DNA from: Gammaproteobacteria bacterium
GTDB lineage: Bacteria; Pseudomonadota; Gammaproteobacteria; GCA-001735895
Reading direction: 5' to 3'
NCBI GenBank assembly: GCA_029862005.1
Contig: JAOTYD010000031.1
Location: forward strand, 1-37,444
DNA length: 37,444 nt
Under the pieces are notes generated by a model, which was given only the letters and a program-made list of their open reading frames with translations, made no database searches and was not told the DNA's origin. A program made the translations under genes and the position numbers. This document shows, piece after piece, positions 25,619 to 32,743 of the stretch (its first letter is position 1; the number at the start of each line of letters is the position of its first letter).

Positions 25619-26749
25619 ATGAGTTCTGTTGTTGAAAACATCGGCCTCGAGCCGTCGCCGCTGTATCACTACAACGAGGTTCGAATCGTCCACCTGGAGC
25701 TGACGCACCGCTGCAACGCGGCCTGTCCAATGTGTTCACGGAATATTCACGGTGGCGCACTCAATCCCGACATGCCATTAAGCGAACTGTCGCTGGCCGA
25801 AATAAAGGCCATACTGCTACCTGATTTCGTCCGTCAACTCAAACGTATTTACGCCTGCGGCAACTATGGCGATCCCATTGTCGCGCGGGATTGCATCGAG
25901 GTATTCCGTTACTTGCGCGAAAACGGGCCCGATCTCAACCTGTGCCTGCATACCAATGGATCGGCGCGGCGCCCGGACTGGTGGCGCGAGCTGGCCACGA
26001 TCATGAAACAGGGGCCCCATTACCTGCGTTTTGGTATCGACGGGCTCGAGGATACCAATCATCTTTACCGGCGCGGCGCGGACTGGAAAACCGTCATGCG
26101 CAGCGCCGAATCTTTCATCGCGGCAGGTGGACACGCCGAGTGGGACTACCTGGTCTTCAAGCACAATGAACACCAGGTTGAAGGCGCCCGCAAGCTTGCC
26201 CGGGAAATGGGATTCAAGGAATTTTTCGTACGCAAGACCGGCCGTTTCCTGAGCAGCGGTGAACTGGAGATCTCGGATCGATTCGACGTGCGCGATAAGC
26301 AGGGACGCTTTGAATACTGGCTCGAACAGCCGACGAATCCCGAATACCTGAACCCGGCCTTCGGTAATCTCGAGCAGGTCAGACAACGCTACGGCGAGTA
26401 TCACAGTTACCTTGACCAGGTCGACATTAATTGCAAGGTAGCGGGTCGCAAACGCAAGATCTACCTTTCCGCGCAGGGTTATGCACTGCCCTGCTGCTGG
26501 CTCGGTGCCGTGTTCAGCGAGGCGAGCACGCCGGAACGCCAGCAGTTTGCCGAGTTGATTGATCGATACGGTGGCAGCGCCGCGCTGGATGCCCGTCGTA
26601 TCGGACTCGAAGCCGTCATCGAAGGCCCGCTGTTTCAACAGGCGATCCCGCAAAGCTGGGACCTCGCATCGATAGATGACGGCAAGCTTGCGATCTGTGC
26701 CCGTACCTGCGGCAAGGATTACGATCCGCTCGACCATCAACGCGATTAG
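25619..26749 (+). CDS. Radical SAM protein with Cys-rich C-terminus (SPASM/twitch-like)
   Basis: The 376-residue protein has the radical SAM cluster motif CNAACPMC (C32, C36, C39) after LELTHR. The glycine-containing CGNYGDPI and FGIDGLEDTN strands of the half-barrel follow. The C-terminal third has further cysteines (C-K-V-A near VDINCKVAGRKR, ALPCCW and CARTCGKDYD) that could bind an auxiliary iron-sulfur cluster, as in SPASM or twitch domains. These enzymes make peptide, tRNA or cofactor modifications. No precursor peptide or partner gene is adjacent; the gene ends 125 bp before tRNA-Asn, so no substrate can be named. Confidence 0.88.
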   Translation: MSSVVENIGLEPSPLYHYNEVRIVHLELTHRCNAACPMCSRNIHGGALNPDMPLSELSLAEIKAILLPDFVRQLKRIYACGNYGDPIVARDCIEVFRYLRENGPDLNLCLHTNGSARRPDWWRELATIMKQGPHYLRFGIDGLEDTNHLYRRGADWKTVMRSAESFIAAGGHAEWDYLVFKHNEHQVEGARKLAREMGFKEFFVRKTGRFLSSGELEISDRFDVRDKQGRFEYWLEQPTNPEYLNPAFGNLEQVRQRYGEYHSYLDQVDINCKVAGRKRKIYLSAQGYALPCCWLGAVFSEASTPERQQFAELIDRYGGSAALDARRIGLEAVIEGPLFQQAIPQSWDLASIDDGKLAICARTCGKDYDPLDHQRD

Positions 26750-26819
26750 ACCGGCCCAGCGAACCGCGCGAAGACGGTAATTACCTGCAGACCAGGTTTG
26801 CCGACGCTGAAACCGGTGA

Positions 26820-26847
26820 TTGACAAATCCGGTTGCTGTATTATTTT
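26820..26847 (+). promoter_or_regulatory. Candidate promoter of tRNA-Asn
   Basis: A perfect TTGACA -35 box at 26820-26825 is followed after 16 bp by TATTTT at 26842-26847. TATTAT at 26839-26844 is an overlapping but short-spaced alternative. Initiation would fall about 20 nt before the tRNA 5' end. Confidence 0.5.
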
Positions 26848-26874
26848 TATTGAATTAGTATACCCAGCCTCTAT

Positions 26875-26950
26875 TCCCCGGTAGCTCAGTTGGTAGAGCA
26901 ATTGACTGTTAATCAATGGGTCCCTGGTTCGAGCCCGGGCCGGGGAGCCA
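26875..26950 (+). tRNA. tRNA-Asn (anticodon GTT)
   Basis: A 76-nt cloverleaf can be drawn. The acceptor TCCCCGG (26875-26881) pairs with CCGGGGA (26940-26946), followed by G and an encoded CCA (26948-26950). The D arm reads GCTCAGTTGGTAGAGC, the anticodon loop contains GTT at 26908-26910, and the T arm is GGTTCGAGCC. The GTT anticodon reads asparagine codons. The 3' half is a plausible attachment site for the adjacent integrase. Confidence 0.98.
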
Positions 26951-26960
26951 TACAAAACAT

Positions 26961-26982
26961 TAGGTTACAAGGAAGTAACCTA
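26961..26982 (+). repeat. Perfect 8-bp inverted repeat after tRNA-Asn
   Basis: TAGGTTAC at 26961-26968 and GTAACCTA at 26975-26982 form a perfect hairpin with a 6-nt loop, 10 nt after the tRNA CCA. There is no T-run, so it is a weak terminator candidate. It could also be part of the integrase attachment region. Confidence 0.5.
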
Positions 26983-26996
26983 TTCTCCCAAGCAAG

Positions 26997-27146
26997 TTAG
27001 TCCAAATTTAGTCCAGTAAACCGCAACAAAATGCAATAGATCGTGTCTTGTCCAGGGACTGCCCTCACCCTTTCAAAATGCCCTTTTCAGGCTATTTTTA
27101 ACTCCTTAGTGGACTAAATTTGGCACTTACATGCTAGTCCAGTAAA
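26997..27146. repeat. Repeated candidate integrase/excisionase arm sites
   Basis: Between the tRNA and the integrase gene, TAGTCCAGTAAA occurs twice in direct orientation (27009-27020 and 27135-27146). CCAAATTTAGTCC (27002-27014) recurs as its exact reverse complement (27111-27123). Such repeats next to a tyrosine integrase and a tRNA are typical of arm-type binding sites. The 311-bp stretch 26951-27261 otherwise shows no gene. Confidence 0.55.
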
Positions 27147-27261
27147 TAAATAGCTTATATTTCAATTACTTTCTAAATAAGTACAAGGGATTTAATTTCC
27201 AATTGTCGTCATTTGTGAACTGTTGTATCATATTGCAACTAGCTGAAATCAGGGCTCGAAA

Positions 27262-28332
27262 GTGGCAACGATAACCAAACAAGTCGGGAAGACAGGAACT
27301 AGTTACAAAGTTCGTATCAGAAAGCCCAATAATCCCACAGTCACCAAAACGTTTAGTAGTAAAAGTCTGGCAGAGAAATGGGCCAGAAAAACGGAACTGG
27401 ATATGGAAGAAGGAACCTATTTTGAAAAGCAGGAGGCTGAAAAACACAAAGTATCGAACCTAATCGATCGGTATATTTCCGAAGAAATACCAAGACTATC
27501 GGTAAGTGACCAACTAGCAAGGATCACTCAACTTAAATGGTGGCAAAGCGAAATCGGCTTGAAGACACTGAACAAAGTAACCCCTGCCCTATTGGTCGAG
27601 TGTCGAACCAAGCTTAAGAGCGAAATTAGTACACGCGGCAAACCACGCAGTGGCGCAACAGTTAATCGATACCTGGCGGCACTGAGTGCTGCATTCGGAG
27701 TCGCTGTATCAGAATGGCAATGGATGAAAGAAAATCCTTTTTCTCGCGTCCGCAGGGAGAAGGAATCTGATGGCCGAACTAGATTTCTATCCAGAGAAGA
27801 ACGCACCGCCCTACTTTCAGCCTGTAAAGAGTCAACTAGTAAGAATCTATACTTGATCACCCTGCTGGCGCTGTCGACAGGTATGCGCCAAGCCGAAATC
27901 CTTACCCTTAAATGGGATCATATTAGTTTTGAGCGCAACACCATAACGCTTTTCAAGACGAAAAATAAGGAGGTTCGGGTAGTCCCACTGGTCGGCATTG
28001 CTAAGTCACTGCTCCAAGATCATGGAAAAGTACGAAGTCTGAAAAATCCGTTTGTCTTTCAAGGGCGTCATAACACGTATGCGAATTTCCCTCGTAAAGC
28101 CTGGGCAACTGCCCTAAAGAAAGCGAAAATTGAAAATTTCACCTTCCACGACTGTCGCCACTCCGCCGCCTCGGAACTAGCAATGAATGGGGCGAGCCTT
28201 CACGAAATAGCTGCTGTATTGGGCCATAAGACACTAGCCATGGTTCAGAGATATGCACATCTTTCCGAACAGCACACGACTTCAGTGGTTGAAAGGATGA
28301 ATAACGCAATTTTTGGGATGCAGGGTGAGTGA
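27262..28332 (+). CDS. Tyrosine site-specific integrase
   Basis: The 356-residue protein starts at a GTG and has an N-terminal arm-binding region, a core-binding SAM-like domain (about residues 65-160) and a C-terminal catalytic domain. Catalytic residues are in place: R209 in STGMRQAEIL, H296 and R299 in HDCRHSAAS, H322 in LGHKT and nucleophile Y331 in RYAHLS. It would insert an element into the tRNA-Asn 3' end. Its base composition is lower in G+C than the genes left of the tRNA, and it marks the left end of the accessory region. The gene overlaps the next start. Confidence 0.95.
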   Translation: MATITKQVGKTGTSYKVRIRKPNNPTVTKTFSSKSLAEKWARKTELDMEEGTYFEKQEAEKHKVSNLIDRYISEEIPRLSVSDQLARITQLKWWQSEIGLKTLNKVTPALLVECRTKLKSEISTRGKPRSGATVNRYLAALSAAFGVAVSEWQWMKENPFSRVRREKESDGRTRFLSREERTALLSACKESTSKNLYLITLLALSTGMRQAEILTLKWDHISFERNTITLFKTKNKEVRVVPLVGIAKSLLQDHGKVRSLKNPFVFQGRHNTYANFPRKAWATALKKAKIENFTFHDCRHSAASELAMNGASLHEIAAVLGHKTLAMVQRYAHLSEQHTTSVVERMNNAIFGMQGE

Positions 28333-29203
28333 TTTAGAGCACAGCCTGGTATTGCCTCACGATATAAAGTCAATAAGTGTTACTGATATACCCTATATGG
28401 TGGCTTGGGCGATTCTCCCTTATTCCAGCCCAACATATGATGAGGGGAAATTTGAGGCAATAGTGAAACGATATCAGGACGATATTAAGGAAGCTTTTAT
28501 AAATGGAAACTTTGAGGGGATGGGTCTGGATTCTGGGAGTAAAAATTCAATTAACGAGCAATTGGCGGACTCATTCAAAACCGTCGATGAGTGGAGAGAA
28601 TATTTTTCTCGCCTCAGTATCGAAATCAAAATTGCGGAACCATCTTCATCCAGTGGCAGATATGACTTGTATTATGCCTCCAAGAATATTGCCCAAGCGA
28701 TTAATGAAAGCAGGAGAACCATTTTAAATTTACTTACTCATGCGGTTCTTGCCGGCTCGCTTCCAGTTTATCCACCAGGCTCTCAAGTTAAATACAAACC
28801 TAAACAAGTAACTGATCACTATGAGGAGGTTTGTTGGGATGACCTGAATACTTGGTTGGAGACTTCCACCCGTGAAATTAACTGGAGGTTCCCAGACCCT
28901 TCAAGCAGCGCAAGAAACATCCTAAATAATGATATTAATGCTGCGCCATTTTCAAACCCACCAGCACGGCGGGACGAGTGGTTTTATATCATTGAGGAAA
29001 CGATGTGGCGATACATGAAGAATAATGGATCGTTCCCCTCAGCGATCAAAGCTTGGGTTTCTCTTTGGGAAAACCCACCTCAGGGATATGGGATATCGAC
29101 TGGCACTGACCGGGGGGAAGATGCATTACTTATGGGTGAAGAAATACTAAGTAAATCCGCATTTAAAAAACGATTTCAACGCTGGCAAAAAAAAGCAAAA
29201 TAA
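28325..29203 (+). CDS. Hypothetical protein overlapping the integrase gene
   Basis: I prefer the GTG at 28325 (MSDLEHSLVLPHDIKS, 292 residues) because GGGA lies 6 nt before it; a TTG at 28313 would add four residues. The protein is soluble, acidic at the N-terminus and basic at the end (FKKRFQRWQKKAK), with many Trp and Tyr residues. I recognise no domain. It overlaps the integrase stop, so it is probably co-transcribed and could serve in excision, regulation or defence, none of which is shown. Its C-terminal third, TGTDRGEDALLMGEEIL, looks like a helical cap. Confidence 0.7.
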   Translation: MSDLEHSLVLPHDIKSISVTDIPYMVAWAILPYSSPTYDEGKFEAIVKRYQDDIKEAFINGNFEGMGLDSGSKNSINEQLADSFKTVDEWREYFSRLSIEIKIAEPSSSSGRYDLYYASKNIAQAINESRRTILNLLTHAVLAGSLPVYPPGSQVKYKPKQVTDHYEEVCWDDLNTWLETSTREINWRFPDPSSSARNILNNDINAAPFSNPPARRDEWFYIIEETMWRYMKNNGSFPSAIKAWVSLWENPPQGYGISTGTDRGEDALLMGEEILSKSAFKKRFQRWQKKAK

Positions 29204-29284
29204 TCCTATAGTGGACAATAAGGCCATTAACTCCCAATAGCAGCACCCCCTCCAAAACCCTGTAAATTACCATTCGACACAAGG

Positions 29285-29299
29285 CACTTCGGCCAAGTG
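29285..29299 (+). terminator. Weak hairpin after the integrase operon
   Basis: CACTT (29285-29289), a CGGCC loop and AAGTG (29295-29299) are followed by TTTT. The stem is only 5 bp, so this is a weak terminator candidate after the hypothetical gene. Confidence 0.3.
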
Positions 29300-29362
29300 T
29301 TTTGCAATAACCAGCAACACATTTGCAAGGCAATCAAGCCGCTGTATTACATCGAGGTAAAA

Positions 29363-29584
29363 ATGGAACCACAAGTTTCCGACACTAAACCTGGCACTGT
29401 CCATACAGTGCAGACGCTTGCAGCCACTGAACCCGGTTTGAATGAAGGTAGGATTCGTTGGACAATTTTCCAGCACAAGTCTGCGCTCGTCGAAGCGGGT
29501 GCTGTGTTTTTTTCCGGTAAGAAACTGCTGATCGATCGTGATCGCTACATTGCACTGCTTAAAGATGGGGGGCTTACTCCATGA
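29363..29584 (+). CDS. Small putative DNA-binding protein (excisionase/AlpA-like)
   Basis: The ATG at 29363 has GAGG 5 nt upstream; the frame is open earlier but without a ribosome-binding site. The 73-residue protein contains IRWTIFQHKSALVEAGAVFF and GKKLLIDRDRYIALL. That pattern matches small winged helix-like proteins of integrative elements, in which the usual form is R-x-x-IF-x-x-x-x-N-G-L-x-x-x-G-A-V with a following K-x-L-I-D. A role as an excisionase or regulator of the element is likely but not certain. Confidence 0.7.
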   Translation: MEPQVSDTKPGTVHTVQTLAATEPGLNEGRIRWTIFQHKSALVEAGAVFFSGKKLLIDRDRYIALLKDGGLTP

Positions 29585-29790
29585 ACGAAAAAGCCCTCAC
29601 CCGAAAGCAGAGGCTTAATCTTGATACTAGCGCATCGGATTATAACACTACATCGGCCAATCATAATATCAGTCAAAAGGACCGCAGGACTTTCGAGCGC
29701 TTAGCACAAAATTGGGCTGCGCGGGTTTACTATCATTCCCCGAGTGAAGCGATGCAAGCCCTATTACAAGGAGCTGAGCCATGGAATTGA
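29581..29790 (+). CDS. Small hypothetical protein of the integrated element
   Basis: The 69-residue, Gln/Asn/Ser-rich protein begins at an ATG that overlaps the previous stop (ATGA) and ends 10 nt inside the next gene. Its second half (FERLAQNWAARVYYHSPSEAMQALL) looks helical. I recognise no domain. Tight coupling to its neighbours supports it as a real gene of the mobile element. Confidence 0.65.
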   Translation: MNEKALTRKQRLNLDTSASDYNTTSANHNISQKDRRTFERLAQNWAARVYYHSPSEAMQALLQGAEPWN

Positions 29791-30032
29791 TCGATACGGT
29801 TTGCACTTCCGGCAACCGAGGCACAGTACGCGACAAGATAGTCGAAAGAGAGTTAAAAAAGACAGGTTTTAAGGCCAAAATTAGTGCGTTCTGCTGTCAC
29901 TGTATATATGACCCTTACCAAAGGGGATCGTGGCTAAAACAGGTCGAAAATTGCACTTCTTGGCACTGTCCTTTGTATTCAGTTCGTCCTCTGCCAACTG
30001 GAAAGAAACACAAGGAGATCGATGATGGGTGA
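29781..30032 (+). CDS. Small Cys-rich zinc-finger-like phage protein
   Basis: The 83-residue protein has the pattern CCHCIYDPYQRGSWLKQVENCTSWHCPLYSVRP. In it, four or five cysteines with a histidine could hold a zinc ion, and the CIYDP, QVENC and CPLY-x-VRP blocks recur in many phage and prophage proteins of unknown function. An AAGGAG sequence precedes the ATG. The stop lies inside the next gene. The basic N-terminal half (ELKKTGFKAKISAF) would suit nucleic-acid binding. Confidence 0.75.
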   Translation: MELIDTVCTSGNRGTVRDKIVERELKKTGFKAKISAFCCHCIYDPYQRGSWLKQVENCTSWHCPLYSVRPLPTGKKHKEIDDG

Positions 30033-30465
30033 GTGCATTACATTTCCCAAGATTATCGAGGGCAATGATTCGCCTCTGATTCCCGAGGGTGTTTATGAGA
30101 TGGGTTATCTCTACCACAAAACATGGATGTTTAGGGGGCGTCAGCCGAAGGTCGTTATGTACTTCAGCATTATCGAGCCAGGTGATTATTTCGGAGCGGC
30201 ATTACCCGCCTACTACTGTGTAGAAAAGCACATCGGCAAACGTGGTAAGGCAGGTAGATTCAAGGCAAGTAAAAAAACTAATCTATATCGAGACTTTTGC
30301 CGGGTGTTTCCGGATAGGCCCGCACCACGGCCTGATCGCATACCTTTATCAAACCTCTCCTCAGTAGTCGTTCAAGGCACTGTCGTGACAGTAAGCAGGG
30401 GATACGATCAGCGAGATATACCTGAGGCAGCCCAATATAGTCGTGTGAGAAGCATAGAACGATAG
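30025..30465 (+). CDS. Phage-type hypothetical protein
   Basis: The ATG at 30025 sits 7 nt after a GGAG ribosome-binding sequence; the ATG at 30022 is too close to it but remains possible. The protein has 146 residues. It resembles small phage or satellite proteins starting with ITFPKIIEGNDSPLIPEGVYEMGYLYHKTWMF, with a beta-rich N-terminus and a basic, Pro-rich C-terminal half. Such proteins may bind nucleic acid or take part in replication, but I cannot assign a domain. The frame overlaps the Cys-rich gene by 8 nt. Confidence 0.7.
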   Translation: MGECITFPKIIEGNDSPLIPEGVYEMGYLYHKTWMFRGRQPKVVMYFSIIEPGDYFGAALPAYYCVEKHIGKRGKAGRFKASKKTNLYRDFCRVFPDRPAPRPDRIPLSNLSSVVVQGTVVTVSRGYDQRDIPEAAQYSRVRSIER

Positions 30466-30821
30466 GGCTATGGTTATGGTTATAGTTTTAGTAGTAGCCG
30501 TAGTTGTAGTTGTAGCAGTAGCTACTTAAAAACCCCTGAAACCCTTGCGGCAAAAAGGTTTGAGCCAATTTTCTTGGCAACGGAATTTAGTCCTTTGGAA
30601 CAGAGTCGGGCTGAATACTACGATTGATTGAAAGACTACTGGCCCGGTATGCGTAACATTGTCATTGAGTGTTGCGCTGCCGGGTTCCAAAAAATAATTG
30701 CGGACCTTCGGTTGGAATGATGTTTTATAGCCCGACCGCAGTGCATTTCAACCGCTATGCGTTGGTATTCAGAGCATGATTAGAGTAGCGTTTGCCTATC
30801 GAAATTATACTTTTGAGTGAT
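30466..30821. other. Non-coding stretch with TAG/TTG triplet tract and nested inverted repeats
   Basis: This 356-bp stretch has no supported gene. From 30466 to 30526 it is a low-complexity tract built from GGTTAT units and then GTAG/TTG triplets. From 30594 to 30691 an inverted repeat with TTTGGAAC (30594-30601) and GTTCCAAA (30684-30691) encloses CCCGG (30643-30647) and CCGGG (30680-30684). It could be a replication, packaging or regulatory region of the element, but nothing proves that. Confidence 0.45.
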
Positions 30822-31151
30822 ATGGCTAAAGGAATAAAGACTGGCGGTAGAGTTAAAGGAACCCCCAATAAATCAACGGATGAAATCAAAGCGTTGGCCC
30901 AACAACACGGGCCCAAAGCACTGGAGCGATTGGTTTGGCTGGCAGAGAATGCAGATAACCAGGCAACACAACTGAGCGCGTGCAAAGAAATATTGGATAG
31001 AGGCTATGGTAAGCCGATCCAGCAAACGCAAAGTCTTAACGCAGAGGGCGAGGTCAAGGAGGAAATTAGTAATCTAGAGCTTGCTCGATGGGTTGCACAT
31101 CTTCTAAACAAGGGCCTGAAAACAGCCGAGGAAAAACCTACTTCACACTGA
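30822..31151 (+). CDS. DUF5681-like phage protein
   Basis: I chose the ATG at 30822 (MAKGIKTGGRVKGTPNKST, 109 residues). The GGRVKGTPNK-x-T start followed by an AQQHGPKALERLV helix and AACKEILDRGYGKP-like sequence (LSACKEILDRGYGKPIQQ) is typical of DUF5681-type proteins near terminase genes in phages. The basic N-terminus suggests DNA binding. No terminase or capsid gene is nearby, so this is probably a remnant or a satellite-type gene. Confidence 0.7.
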   Translation: MAKGIKTGGRVKGTPNKSTDEIKALAQQHGPKALERLVWLAENADNQATQLSACKEILDRGYGKPIQQTQSLNAEGEVKEEISNLELARWVAHLLNKGLKTAEEKPTSH

Positions 31152-31200
31152 TGACGAAAGCGAATCCGTTTATCGAGAGTCCAGGGCTAAGAGATAACCT

Positions 31201-31551
31201 ATGAATACCCAGACTACCCCACTGACGACAATCTGCGAGTGGGAGGTAACCTACCCAAGTGTTAACAACGAAACCTGTAATGCGACGCTCAACTACCTCA
31301 GTAATATTCTATGGGTGACTCAACTAACCATGACCTACAGCGAACAAAGGCTTGCAGAGAATGTGCATGTCGGCCCCGTATCGTTAAAGGCCGGTGCCAC
31401 CGTAAATCTACAAATTAGGGGCGGCCTTCTGTTTGTGATCTTTAACGGCGTAATCACAGAATCGGGCCAGAGGAATATCCTGACCGACATTCAAATTGGC
31501 ACTTTCTGGTTAAAGTATTTTGAAAAGCCAATATTCCTCCCTGGTAACTAG
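31201..31551 (+). CDS. Hypothetical protein of the accessory region
   Basis: The 116-residue protein is rich in beta-prone residues (WEVTYPSVNNETCNATLNYLS, VNLQIRGGLLFVIFNGVI) and may be a small beta-sandwich. It begins with an ATG at 31201, 49 bp after the DUF5681-like gene. No ribosome-binding site stands out. It is not recognised; a short structural or surface protein is possible. Confidence 0.55.
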   Translation: MNTQTTPLTTICEWEVTYPSVNNETCNATLNYLSNILWVTQLTMTYSEQRLAENVHVGPVSLKAGATVNLQIRGGLLFVIFNGVITESGQRNILTDIQIGTFWLKYFEKPIFLPGN

Positions 31552-31590
31552 CCGATCCCTGTCGATTGTTCCAAAGTTACTTTTTTCTCC

Positions 31591-31648
31591 AAAGCAGACG
31601 CTCAGATTTCGCCATTCAGCGGCAGAAAACGACCCAACTCAGACACTC
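31591..31648 (+). repeat. Degenerate dispersed repeat, copy A (right half)
   Basis: This copy shows AAAGCAGACGCTC (31591-31603), TCAGCGGC (31616-31623) and CGACCCAACTCAGACAC (31630-31646). The last block matches copy C at 15 of 17 positions. The left half of the repeat seems missing. It lies before the JmjC pair. Confidence 0.7.
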
Positions 31649-31650
31649 AT

Positions 31651-31680
31651 AAAAAAGCCACCTCAATTTAGATGGCTTTA
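31651..31680 (-). terminator. Rho-independent terminator of the JmjC-like gene
   Basis: Read on the minus strand, AAAGCCATCT (31670-31679) pairs with AGGTGGCTTT (31654-31663) apart from one mismatch, leaving a 6-nt loop, and a T-run follows (31651-31656). The terminator begins 18 nt beyond the stop of the gene at 31698. Confidence 0.75.
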
Positions 31681-31697
31681 ACGTTAAATATGTTTAT

Positions 31698-32612
31698 TCA
31701 AGAGTTAGCTTTGTACTCTAAGTCATGAAAAAACTCCAATAAGGACATCAAAGGATGCAAAGCGCGCAAATATGATTCTTTTAATCGAGTCTTCATAGGA
31801 GCCGCCTTTCTCATCGCCGGACCATAATAGGCTGTGACAAACTGCGACCAAATATTTGGTGAGACGGTGCTGCGCACGATAGCGATCGAGGGCGTGAGTA
31901 TCCTTGTTGTATGCCACCAACCACTCGGATGAAAAATCGTCTCACCCTTGCGGACAACTGTTCTCAGTGGCTTGGACTGTTTAAACAAAGGGCACTTCTC
32001 AAGATCCGGATGAGCTATATCAGTCACAAGTGACCTGTTCGGAGCTTTGGGATTGGGATAGAGATATTTACTTTGAGATGGCGGAAATATCGTGAACTCT
32101 TTGTCTCCATAGACCTGCGTCACGAAACCGAGGGTATGTAATAGGTCGAAATGCAGCGGAAATCTGGCGCCAGCTCCACCGATCAGCATTGCAGTAGTGC
32201 GCTCAATTCGAAATCGAAGGGGATGCAATCTACTCTGAATGCGATCGGGTTCGGCAAACTTGATGGCAGGCTGCATGTCTGCCATCAACTCTGGAAACAA
32301 ATTCTCTATATCGATTCCCCATAAATAGGGAGTGGGATTTTCAACGCTTGAGGCAATCACCATATCCATGTAGCTACCCAGATCTATCTCTCGATCCGGA
32401 AAGTCCCGAAGCTTGACTGATCGCTGACCGTAATGTCGCTGAAGATACTCCGGCGACCATTTGGACATTGCGGGCCAATCCTGTGTCGCGTCGGTTAGCA
32501 CAACTGGAATTCCGGGCAACAAATAGTCCTGAATAAATTCATCATACGAAATACCCGTCCGTCGGTCGACCCTACCAACTTGCTCGAAAGAAAATGTCTC
32601 GAGGTCATTCAT
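31698..32612 (-). CDS. JmjC/cupin-like Fe(II)/2-oxoglutarate oxygenase family protein
   Basis: The 304-residue protein is a cupin-8/JmjC-like oxygenase. Iron ligands are H154 and D156 in FPLHFDLLHT and H234 in SGWWHTT. A Lys in GDKEFTIFPP could bind 2-oxoglutarate. An AGGAG sequence lies 7 nt before the ATG. A paralogue starts upstream at 32744. Such proteins hydroxylate amino-acid residues or small molecules. The nearest genes give no substrate. Confidence 0.85.
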   Translation of the reverse strand: MNDLETFSFEQVGRVDRRTGISYDEFIQDYLLPGIPVVLTDATQDWPAMSKWSPEYLQRHYGQRSVKLRDFPDREIDLGSYMDMVIASSVENPTPYLWGIDIENLFPELMADMQPAIKFAEPDRIQSRLHPLRFRIERTTAMLIGGAGARFPLHFDLLHTLGFVTQVYGDKEFTIFPPSQSKYLYPNPKAPNRSLVTDIAHPDLEKCPLFKQSKPLRTVVRKGETIFHPSGWWHTTRILTPSIAIVRSTVSPNIWSQFVTAYYGPAMRKAAPMKTRLKESYLRALHPLMSLLEFFHDLEYKANS

Positions 32613-32743
32613 GTACTTGCTCCTAAATGCTTATTGTATCTTTAAGATTATCTGCCGAGATCCATACTTGTGCATTCTTTACAATGTAATACCCAGGTCC
32701 GGTATTCAATTCAAAAGCAGCGGTTTTCATGTCATCGCTATCG

